Shown here: positions 36,244 through 43,089 of the stretch, one piece after another
Layout of the letters: each line of letters opens with the position of its first letter
Numbering within the stretch: the first letter of the stretch is position 1
From: Candidatus Thalassospirochaeta sargassi
Lineage (GTDB): Bacteria; Spirochaetota; Spirochaetia; UBA9216
Direction of reading: 5' to 3'
NCBI GenBank assembly: GCA_028532855.1
Contig: JAQQAL010000023.1
Coordinates: forward strand, 1-63,975
DNA length: 63,975 nt
Translations under genes and position numbers: made by a program
The notes under the pieces: model-generated
What the model saw: only the letters and a program-made list of their open reading frames with translations
The model's database searches: none
What the model was told of the DNA's origin: nothing

Positions 36244-36430
36244 TTAGTTTAATTCGATATGTTTATTAGTTTTCGAATAGACTACAAATACACAGATATT
36301 AGTTGCACGGTCGCCTATACGTTCAAGATGCCTGTTAAAAAGATTCAGGAGTACCAGGTTCTCCGCTTTGTGGGGCTTATCTTTAATATTATCAAATGAA
36401 ATAACACAGTTGCGGTCTTTCTTTTTTCAT
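36244..36430 (-). pseudogene. phoU C-terminal remnant
   Basis: Reading the minus strand to the stop at 36244 gives NLFNRHLERIGDRATNICV followed by FVVYSKTNKHIELN, the C-terminal helix pair of PhoU (phosphate-signalling regulator), where RYLERIADHATNI-like text is characteristic. Only about 60 residues remain, without a start, and the upstream sequence does not continue the family. It is a dead fragment in the island's left flank. Confidence 0.7.
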
Positions 36431-36543
36431 GCGGTCTATGGACTTCTCTTATCTTACAGCAGCATATCAAGAGGTAATGCTACTGATTTATTACCAGAGT
36501 ATAACAAAATTTTCATTTGAGAAAACACCCGGAGCGATATCTA

Positions 36544-36572
36544 TTGACACTTAAAAAAGTCTCACTTAGAAT
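36544..36572 (+). promoter_or_regulatory. Promoter of the molybdate/tungstate-type operon
   Basis: Consensus TTGACA (36544-36549), 17-base spacer, TAGAAT (36567-36572). The expected start near 36579 is five bases before the first paired base of the riboswitch candidate, so the RNA fold lies at the very 5' end of the transcript. Confidence 0.7.
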
Positions 36573-36583
36573 CATTTTAATAA

Positions 36584-36678
36584 CTCCGAACTTTATCTTC
36601 CTAAAGCTTGTAATTGCCAGGGAATAAAGTCAATGGGAGCGATTGGAAACGATCGCGCCTTCCGTGTTTGAAAAGGAG
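36584..36678 (+). ncRNA. Candidate Moco/Tuco riboswitch
   Basis: The leader has the layout of the Moco RNA motif as I recall it from the E. coli moaA leader. Outer pairing is CTCC (36584-36587) with GGAG (36675-36678). A hairpin GCGATTG/CGATCGC (36639-36645 and 36650-36656) is closed by a GAAA tetraloop. Immediately 3' lies GCCTTCCGTGTTTGAAAAGG, matching the moaA segment CTCCCGTATCTGGAAAGG. The 5' side has GCTTGTAATTGCCAGGG, resembling GCTCGTAAAGATTGCCACC in E. coli. Downstream genes encode molybdate/tungstate-type binding and transport proteins, as expected. Moco versus Tuco cannot be decided by eye. Confidence 0.68.
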
Positions 36679-36771
36679 AGAATAAAAACTTATATGGTTA
36701 TACACCCATTCGATTTTATAACATCTATTAATTTATTATTGATTATTTCCTCCTGCCGGAACTGCCAGTTC

Positions 36772-36799
36772 AAACAGTGATTTTAGAAGACTGTTTTTT
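36772..36799 (+). terminator. Candidate attenuator between riboswitch and first gene
   Basis: AAACAGT (36772-36778) pairs with ACTGTTT (36790-36796) around an 11-base loop, and the T run continues to 36799. It lies 94 bases after the riboswitch fold and 37 before the first start codon, a reasonable place for conditional termination. The stem is A/T-rich, so strength is uncertain. Confidence 0.4.
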
Positions 36800-36835
36800 G
36801 CTTACTCATATTTTAATAGTTAATTTGGAGGAACT

Positions 36836-38146
36836 ATGTCAAAATATCAGGAATATCTTGCAGAGCTTAAAAGTGCAACCTTGTTTCAGAATATAGAAGA
36901 TGAAGCACTGCTCAACCTATTGGATGTGATGAACCCTGAAATAGTATGCCGTAAGGCAGGAACAAGCGGGATCCCTTTTATTGATTTTGAAAAAGGCTTG
37001 TTTAATGTGGTGGTAAAAGGAAAACCCCTGGAAAAACTGGAAACCCGTCCTGACATCTACAATATGCCAAAACCGAATGAACCCGGCATGATGATGGGAG
37101 AGATTCCATGCTTATCTGAGATGCATAAGAGCCGTGCTCCGCTGGTAAAGCTCAAAGGGCCTCCCCCTCGCGGGCCAAAACACGATGATTTTGATCTTTA
37201 TCTGATGCTCATGAGCGGTGAAATGTTGACAAAATTCTACGGAGAGCAGTATGCCGATGCCCAGGGTAAAATGCTTCGGAATTTCCTAGGTATTCTGGCT
37301 CAGAAGGTGACCGATGTGCGCAGGGAGAAATCGGAGGCAATCACAAACTTCGAAAAAGAACTTGCACCCTATCGTCTGAATGTATTATGTGCGGGAGTAT
37401 CCATGAGACTGGTATTTGCCGCAGCTGAACAATGGAATGCTGAGAACCCCGAGTATCCTGCAGTAGTAACCCCCGGCGGCTCAGTTGATCTGATTCGGGA
37501 CTGCATAGGCGGTGCCCCATGCGACCTTCTAATCTCGGCGGATGACGAGATTGTCCGTTCTATGATGATGCCTGAATATGCAGCCGGATACCGTATTTGG
37601 GCAGGCAATAAAATGGTTGTGACAGGCGAAGGCATTTCCTCTGACAATTGGGAAGAACGTCTTCTTGCTGACGACGCAACCTTTAAACACCACGATCCTT
37701 ACGGAGATCCCGGCGGCTATAGGGCTGTTATGTCAATGCTGCTTGCAGATGCCTATAAACCAGGCCTTTCCGATAAACTAATGAATCATCCCGGACATAT
37801 CGGCATGGAAAAAGAGACAGGGCCTTTCGGGAATATGAAACAGGCAAAATATAATTTTATTTACCGTACTGTTCCAATCGCGACCGGCGCAGATTATGCA
37901 GAACTTCCTCCAATAATGGATCTCTCAGATCCCGAGCTTGCTGATGAATATGCGAAAATAAGCTTTGCAATTGACGAGCACACAGAGGTTCCGGCAACAC
38001 CTATAGCTCACGCACTTACAGTACCGAAAGCTTCGCTTCATAAAGAAGCTGCAAAGGAATTTGCAAGATTATTCTTATCGATGGTAAAAGAATCAGATGG
38101 TTTTCTGCCAAGACAAAGTATTGTCGGTGAAGATCCCCTTAAATAG
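36836..38146 (+). CDS. Cyclic-nucleotide-binding-like domain fused to WtpA/ModA-like oxyanion-binding domain
   Basis: 436 residues with no signal peptide, preceded by ggaggaact. Residues 1-165 resemble a CAP_ED domain (ATLFQNIEDEALLNLL, then MMMGEIPCLSEMHKSRAP with GE at 88-89 and R100, then a C-terminal helix). No helix-turn-helix follows. Residues 181-436 match tungstate/molybdate-binding WtpA: LNVLCAGVSMRLVF, a TPGGSVDLIRD phosphate-like loop, ISADDEIVRSMMMPEYA, NKMVV and DPYGDPGGYRA. WtpA is normally a secreted lipoprotein, so a cytoplasmic version is odd. It may sense or buffer molybdate/tungstate inside the cell. First gene of the riboswitch-led operon. Confidence 0.72.
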   Translation: MSKYQEYLAELKSATLFQNIEDEALLNLLDVMNPEIVCRKAGTSGIPFIDFEKGLFNVVVKGKPLEKLETRPDIYNMPKPNEPGMMMGEIPCLSEMHKSRAPLVKLKGPPPRGPKHDDFDLYLMLMSGEMLTKFYGEQYADAQGKMLRNFLGILAQKVTDVRREKSEAITNFEKELAPYRLNVLCAGVSMRLVFAAAEQWNAENPEYPAVVTPGGSVDLIRDCIGGAPCDLLISADDEIVRSMMMPEYAAGYRIWAGNKMVVTGEGISSDNWEERLLADDATFKHHDPYGDPGGYRAVMSMLLADAYKPGLSDKLMNHPGHIGMEKETGPFGNMKQAKYNFIYRTVPIATGADYAELPPIMDLSDPELADEYAKISFAIDEHTEVPATPIAHALTVPKASLHKEAAKEFARLFLSMVKESDGFLPRQSIVGEDPLK

Positions 38147-38197
38147 TAATCAATTGTGAATTTGTCAAATGTGACAAATAAAATACAAGGAGTAAAA

Positions 38198-39346
38198 ATG
38201 AAAAAACTACAGAAATTAACTACTATCCTGCTATTAACAATCTGCGCAATTTTTCCAATTGCGGCAGCCGGACAGACTGAATCCCAGACCCCGGCGGTAA
38301 CCGAAGAAATAACAGCTGACTCATCAGAACGAACTGTAACTGTTACCGACATGAGCGGAGATACAGTCACAATAGACGGTGAAATTAAGAAGATTATTAA
38401 TCTTTGGCCTTCAGCTACTTCCTCATTCTTCGTAATAGGTGCTGGAGATTTACTCACAGGTCTTGCCGTTAATACACCGGCCGTAATCAATTCATGGACA
38501 CAGTTGTTATATCCCGGCAGTACAGATATTCCAGCGTTCGGGGGAATATCCCCATCCATTGAAGAAATTGTCAATATGGATCCTGATCTGGTTATTGTAC
38601 ACCCTATGACAATTAAATCCGGGTATGCACAGCAGATTCGGGATATTGGAATTCCTGCGATTAACATATATTTCAGAGATTATGAAAGTATGACTAAGGC
38701 TTACACAATTCTTGGAGAAGTACTTGGCGGGGAATATCAGGAGAAGCTTATAGACTGGAATGCAGCTCTCGACTCCAGATTATCCAAGATAAGAGAACTT
38801 ACCGAACATATCAGTAATGAAGATCGTCCTGTTGTTTATTATACCACCGGTTCTGCTGAAAAATTGACAGAAACAATGGAAGCAAACAGTATTTTCAGCG
38901 ACTGGGTTGAATCTGCCGGGGGTTATTATGCTGGAAGGTTGATGGGAGAAAACGTACGGGAAACTACAGCTGAAGAAGTTTTTAAAATTAATCCTGATAT
39001 TATTATCTGCGGAGGCGTGAATCAGCATGTAGCAAAGCATGCCCTGGAAACAAAGACCGGATGGAAAGAACTGGATGCTGTGAAAAATAACCGAATTTAT
39101 ACAAACCCCTACGGTTGTTTCGCTTGGGATCGCTTCGGTCTTGAGAGTCTTCTTCAAATCCATTATGCGCTCTACATGATTCAGCCGGAAATTGCAGCTG
39201 CTGCCGGAATAACAAAAGATTCATTAATTGATGATGTAACTGATTTTTACAACACATATACCAATTTCAGTTTAAGCAGAACACAGGCGGAGAATATGCT
39301 CAATGGACTGCAGCCTGACGGTACAGTTGAAATACCTGTTCAATAA
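38198..39346 (+). CDS. Periplasmic binding protein, BtuF/FhuD/MolA type
   Basis: About 382 residues from ATG 38198 (caaggag at seven bases; the frame extends to 38156, but that start has no ribosome-binding site). Signal peptide LTTILLLTICAIFPIAAA, cut before GQTE. The class III binding-protein fold is evident: TVTVTDMSGDTVTIDGEIKKII, then EEIVNMDPDLVIV and the long connecting helix. This class carries siderophores, B12, haem or, in Haemophilus MolA and archaeal relatives, molybdate/tungstate. The riboswitch and WtpA-like neighbour favour the oxyanion. Confidence 0.85.
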   Translation: MKKLQKLTTILLLTICAIFPIAAAGQTESQTPAVTEEITADSSERTVTVTDMSGDTVTIDGEIKKIINLWPSATSSFFVIGAGDLLTGLAVNTPAVINSWTQLLYPGSTDIPAFGGISPSIEEIVNMDPDLVIVHPMTIKSGYAQQIRDIGIPAINIYFRDYESMTKAYTILGEVLGGEYQEKLIDWNAALDSRLSKIRELTEHISNEDRPVVYYTTGSAEKLTETMEANSIFSDWVESAGGYYAGRLMGENVRETTAEEVFKINPDIIICGGVNQHVAKHALETKTGWKELDAVKNNRIYTNPYGCFAWDRFGLESLLQIHYALYMIQPEIAAAAGITKDSLIDDVTDFYNTYTNFSLSRTQAENMLNGLQPDGTVEIPVQ

Positions 39347-39355
39347 CGAATTGAA

Positions 39356-40426
39356 ATGACAGATACTGTTAAAAAAACTTCTGCTCTTTCCACACTAAAC
39401 GGGAAGAGCAGAAGTAATAAATGGGAATTTGCATTAGTAATCGCCATATCTTTAATCTCGCTCTTTGTGCTTTTTACAACTTCTCTAGCCGTAGGAAGAT
39501 ACAGCATTCCTTTTGATTACACATTAAAGATTTTGTTCTCTAAAATATTTTTCATCGAAAAGGTATGGGGAGACATTCAGGAAGCTGTCGTTTTTAATCT
39601 TCGTCTTCCGCGGAGCACAGCGGCTGTACTGATAGGGGCAGCACTCTCCCTATCAGGTGCAACCTACCAGAGCATTTTCAAAAATCCGCTGGTATCGCCT
39701 GATCTTCTCGGCGTCTCTGGAGGAGCCTGTGTCGGGGCTGCTATAGCTATACTGATGAGTGCAGGAAGCACCATAATACAGCTCGGAGCCTTTGCAGGAG
39801 GGTTGATTGCTGTTGGAATAACAGTCTCTATCCCTACACTGATTCGAAACACCTCTACTATTATTCTGGTCCTATCGGGAATAGTCATTAGCAGTCTGAT
39901 GTCATCTATTATAAGCATCATCAAGTTTGTGGCTGATACAGACACCCAGCTGGCAGAAATTACTTATTGGCTGATGGGGTCTTTCGCCTCTATAAGCTTT
40001 ATACAAATGCTGCCGGTACTTCCTACAATTATCATTCCTGTTGTAATTATACTGCTCATGCGGTACCGGCTTAATGTTCTTTCTCTTGGTGATATGGAAG
40101 CTAAATCTTTAGGTATTAATCTTGGTTACACAAGAGGAATATTCATTCTATGTTCAACCCTTATAACCGCCGGATGTGTCAGCCTATCGGGAACAATAGG
40201 ATGGGTCGGGCTTGTTATACCACATACAGCCCGTATGATTATCGGTGCTGATAACAAAAGAATGCTGCCTGTAACTATGATTTTCGGGGGCATCTTCATG
40301 CTGGCTATTGATATTCTCAGTAGAACAATAACATCTGCCGAGCTGAGATTAGGTATCCTTACAGGAATAATAGGAGCACCTTTTTTCTTATTTATTCTTT
40401 TTAAACAAAAGGAGCAGCTGAAATGA
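39356..40426 (+). CDS. FecCD/BtuC/MolB-family ABC permease
   Basis: 356 residues with about ten membrane helices. Family blocks are RLPRSTAAVLIGAALSLSGATYQSIFKNPLVSPDLLGVSGGA and, near the C-terminus, GTIGWVGLVIPHTARMIIGADNKRMLP. It forms the homodimeric channel of a type II importer. Nine bases separate it from the binding-protein gene, and its stop overlaps the ATPase start (ATGA), so the three genes are one transport unit. Confidence 0.94.
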   Translation: MTDTVKKTSALSTLNGKSRSNKWEFALVIAISLISLFVLFTTSLAVGRYSIPFDYTLKILFSKIFFIEKVWGDIQEAVVFNLRLPRSTAAVLIGAALSLSGATYQSIFKNPLVSPDLLGVSGGACVGAAIAILMSAGSTIIQLGAFAGGLIAVGITVSIPTLIRNTSTIILVLSGIVISSLMSSIISIIKFVADTDTQLAEITYWLMGSFASISFIQMLPVLPTIIIPVVIILLMRYRLNVLSLGDMEAKSLGINLGYTRGIFILCSTLITAGCVSLSGTIGWVGLVIPHTARMIIGADNKRMLPVTMIFGGIFMLAIDILSRTITSAELRLGILTGIIGAPFFLFILFKQKEQLK

Positions 40427-41193
40427 TTCTGGAAGCAAAAAATCTGAGTTTCAGTTATCAAAAAAGCAGAACAATTTTTAATAACGTCAGTTTCAGAATC
40501 GATGCTGGAGAAATCCTTACTATCCTGGGTACAAATGGAGCAGGAAAATCAACTCTTCTTAATTGTATTGCCAATATGTATAAACCTGATTCAGGGGAAA
40601 TCCTGCTCAATGGTAAGCGAATGTCGGATATGGACATCAGTGATGTAGCGAAGCTGATAGGTTATGTACCGCAGCTCAATTCACCTGCTTACGGTTACAG
40701 CGTACTTGAATATGTTGTAATGGGAAGAACGCCGTATATAGGAGCTTTTTCAACTCCGGGGGCTGAAGATTACCAGATAGCAAACGAATCTATTGAGAAA
40801 ATGGATATCATGCATCTCAGAGATAAGCCTTATACTCAGATTTCAGGCGGAGAGCAGCAGCAGGTTCAAATAGCCCGAAGTCTGGCTCAACAGACAAAAA
40901 TCATACTTTTAGATGAACCTACTGCCCATCTTGATTACGGCAACCAGTTCCGTGTCGTAGAAATGATCCGTAATTTAGCAAAGGAAGGTTATTCTATGAT
41001 TATGACTACCCATAATCCTGAACATGCCTTTATTTTAACTGGAAAAGTAGCCATTCTTAACCGAGACGGCATGCTTTGTGTTGGTTGTGCAGAAGATACC
41101 CTTGATGCCGGAACACTTTCTGAGCTATACGCGCTATCTATTAAAACAAAGTACGATGCCGATGCAAAACGCAAGATTTGCATAGTTTGTTAA
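40423..41193 (+). CDS. ABC importer ATPase, BtuD/FhuC/MolC type
   Basis: 256 residues. Walker A GTNGAGKST (about 36-44), Q-loop YVPQLNSP, signature ISGGEQQQVQIARSLAQ, Walker B IILLDEPTAHLD and switch histidine MTTHNPEHA are all intact. ATP hydrolysis by its dimer drives the FecCD-type permease. It is the last gene of the riboswitch-led operon; no clear terminator follows before the decayed hrpB copy. Confidence 0.95.
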   Translation: MILEAKNLSFSYQKSRTIFNNVSFRIDAGEILTILGTNGAGKSTLLNCIANMYKPDSGEILLNGKRMSDMDISDVAKLIGYVPQLNSPAYGYSVLEYVVMGRTPYIGAFSTPGAEDYQIANESIEKMDIMHLRDKPYTQISGGEQQQVQIARSLAQQTKIILLDEPTAHLDYGNQFRVVEMIRNLAKEGYSMIMTTHNPEHAFILTGKVAILNRDGMLCVGCAEDTLDAGTLSELYALSIKTKYDADAKRKICIVC

Positions 41194-41221
41194 CGTTCAC
41201 CCCTTAGAAGAGGCTTATTTA

Positions 41222-41637
41222 TATTTATCTGAAATTTCTGGAACAGGGAATTGGATTGCCCTCAGGAAAGCCGGAAGTGATCGAGGCAGAAAAGACTCGA
41301 GCAGCTTTTCCCGCAGAGTATAAAACTGGCAGAGGGACTAGAGAAAAAGATAGATTATGAGAATGCTGATGTCCCCCTGATTCGCGGAAGGATGCAGGAG
41401 TTTTACGGACAGACTGCCCCTTTTTCAATTGCTGAAGGACGTATTCCCGTTGCAGTCGAATTACTTTCCCCGGCCATGAGGCCGATTCAAATTACATCGA
41501 ACCTGGGGGAATTCTGGACGGGGTCCTACTTACAGATTAGGGCAGAAATGCGCGGCCGCTACTCCAAGCACTACTGGCCTGAAAACCCGGGCTCTGCCGA
41601 ACCCTCGCTTGCAACTGGGAAGAAGCGCCCGGAATAA
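41222..41637 (+). pseudogene. Decayed partial duplicate of hrpB 3' end
   Basis: About the last 260 bases (41380-41637) match the end of hrpB (35344-35603) with roughly a dozen mismatches by eye and the same stop. Upstream, short blocks matching hrpB 34797-34815, 35124-35150 and 35250-35340 are joined directly, so two internal segments are deleted. Each junction lies at a few bases of homology (for example cggatt). No helicase motif remains. It marks the right border of the island, mirroring hrpB at the left. Confidence 0.92.
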
Positions 41638-41663
41638 ATATTAATCAGGGTAGAATAACAAAC

Positions 41664-41685
41664 CAGTGATTTATAATAATCACTG
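41664..41685. repeat. Inverted repeat between hrpB and dctM remnants
   Basis: Perfect 8-bp stem cagtgatt/aatcactg with loop tataat, in the gap between two convergent gene ends. It is probably an old bidirectional terminator of the ancestral hrpB-dctM pair. Confidence 0.4.
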
Positions 41686-41721
41686 ATAAATACTTTAAAT
41701 ATTAGAATGATTAGTTCACTG

Positions 41722-41874
41722 TCATCCAAGGAATTTATTGGGCAACCATGTAATGATCTGAGGAAACAGAACCAGAATAAATATTACAGCAATAAGTGTT
41801 AACAAATATGGAAGTAGCGCCTTGAAATATCTGCCTATAGATATTTCAGCAATATCACAGAGGACATACAAACT
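41722..41874 (-). pseudogene. dctM C-terminal remnant (TRAP transporter large permease)
   Basis: Minus-strand reading gives SLYVLCDIAEISIGRYFKA...LFPQIITWLPNKFLG and a stop, the last about 50 residues of a DctM permease with its final helix and authentic C-terminus. Upstream the sequence changes to an unrelated short frame, so the gene is truncated. The same segment, with two stop codons and the end missing, lies beside hrpB at 35604-35690. Confidence 0.75.
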
Positions 41875-42031
41875 GCCTTTTAACTTGACTAAATCGTTTA
41901 TCGTTCTTAACTTCCGCAACTGCTTTATCAGTCTTAAATTCGGAGTTATTTTTTCTAAACCATCTTATAACCTTCGGGATTCTCAATAACCAATATAACC
42001 AATATGACGGCTTTACTGTAAATTGTCTCAT
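41855..42031 (-). pseudogene. Short basic ORF truncated by the dctM junction
   Basis: 58 residues beginning MRQFTVKPSYWLYWLLRIPK and ending QFVCPL, preceded by gagggtaag. An aromatic/basic N-terminus is followed by a lysine-rich helix. The frame stops as soon as it crosses into the dctM fragment, so this is probably the 5' part of a broken gene. Family not recognised. Confidence 0.35.
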
Positions 42032-42046
42032 CTTACCCTCATCTCT

Positions 42047-42931
42047 TTATCCAATCTTTCTAATTTCAGACGGACTTACGTGCATATGCTTTTTAAAAAA
42101 AGCTGAAAAATAATACTGGTTGGTGAACCCAAGCTGAAAAGCTATTTCTTTTATTGATTTTTCAGATTCAAGAATCAGCTTTACAGCTTCTTCTACAATC
42201 AATTTATCAATGTAATGTTTCGGAGTACAATCCTGATAACGTTTAAAAAGCCTTACCAGATATGAGGAATTTATCCCACATTCCGAAGCAATATCCTGCA
42301 TGGAGATTGTAACGGAGGGCATACTGTCTATAATGGCCTTGCATTTACTGAATGTATGAAACGAGTTTGGATATGGCTGAACCTGAAAATCTGATTCAAG
42401 AAGAAGGAGAATCAATACTTCAATCAGCCTGTTTATTATTCTACGGGAGTATAGAGAGTCATTCAGGCCTTCATGAATAATTTCAGCAAACAGATTCTGG
42501 ATTTTTACCGGATCTTTTATATGGAAAGCTCTGTTTAATAATTGTTCGACAGGATAGTTTGTGTTGTCAAAAACATGAAAAGCTATTGTAATTTTCTCAA
42601 GTCCATCCTGGTGCTCAAAAGAACATCCGTAACAATGAGGAACTCCTGGAGAGAAGCCGAATATCATGCCGGGCCTAATATCATATCGCTCATTATTCAC
42701 CTCAAAATATCCGTCTCCTGAAATAATATATTCAAGAACTGAATAGGGATAATCCTTCCTTTGGATACAATAATCGGGTTTGCATTTATTATAGTTTCCA
42801 TGAACAACCTGCACAGGTATTTGCGGATCTTCACTGGGCGGGTAATAAAAATTTTTATAGTCGAACAATGATATGTTGGAAAACTCATCAGCAGTATTCT
42901 CCAAGCTCTCTTTCAGGTTTTTTTTATCCAT
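42047..42931 (-). CDS. AraC-family transcriptional regulator
   Basis: 294 residues: N-terminal cupin sensor domain (about 30-175; HGNYNKCKPDYCIQRKDYPY and FGFSPGVPHCYG are cupin strands) and C-terminal double HTH (MQDIASECGINSSYLVRLFKR, then IKEIAFQLGFTNQYYFSAFFKKH). The cupin usually binds a sugar. It is transcribed in the same direction as the sugar ABC operon upstream but separated from it by two strong hairpins. It probably controls sugar genes, possibly that operon. Confidence 0.9.
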   Translation of the reverse strand: MDKKNLKESLENTADEFSNISLFDYKNFYYPPSEDPQIPVQVVHGNYNKCKPDYCIQRKDYPYSVLEYIISGDGYFEVNNERYDIRPGMIFGFSPGVPHCYGCSFEHQDGLEKITIAFHVFDNTNYPVEQLLNRAFHIKDPVKIQNLFAEIIHEGLNDSLYSRRIINRLIEVLILLLLESDFQVQPYPNSFHTFSKCKAIIDSMPSVTISMQDIASECGINSSYLVRLFKRYQDCTPKHYIDKLIVEEAVKLILESEKSIKEIAFQLGFTNQYYFSAFFKKHMHVSPSEIRKIG

Positions 42932-42986
42932 AACTCCGTCAGTATAGCAGGCAAAAACAGACTCCGGAATAACAAAAAGTAGGTTT

Positions 42987-43027
42987 AAGATATGAATAAA
43001 TCCTGTCTCAGAATTTATTCATATCTT
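42987..43027. terminator. Perfect 15-bp hairpin downstream of the sugar ABC operon
   Basis: Arms aagatatgaataaat and atttattcatatctt around an 11-base loop. There is no long T run, but the position after the ATPase stop suggests transcript termination or 3' end protection. Confidence 0.55.
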
Positions 43028-43033
43028 TCGGAG

Positions 43034-43065
43034 TTTATTTATTTCCCGCAGGAGAAATAAATAAA
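43034..43065. terminator. Second perfect hairpin downstream of the sugar ABC operon
   Basis: Arms tttatttatttc and gaaataaataaa around an 8-base G/C-rich loop, six bases from the previous hairpin. The two together form a tandem 3' end element. Confidence 0.55.
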
Positions 43066-43089
43066 GATCCATTGCGTCAAATACAGAGA

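Noticed and set aside
38198-41193. Iron-siderophore or B12 transporter assignment
   Set aside because: Family membership alone permits it, but the leader RNA and the WtpA-like neighbour favour molybdate/tungstate. Kept only as an alternative.
41392-41637. 81-residue ORF called as a gene
   Set aside because: It is the tail of the decayed hrpB copy; it has no helicase motif or start signal of its own.
35604-42046. Prophage or transposon origin of the island
   Set aside because: No integrase, transposase, terminal inverted repeats or tRNA attachment site is visible; the only repeats are the duplicated hrpB-dctM segments.
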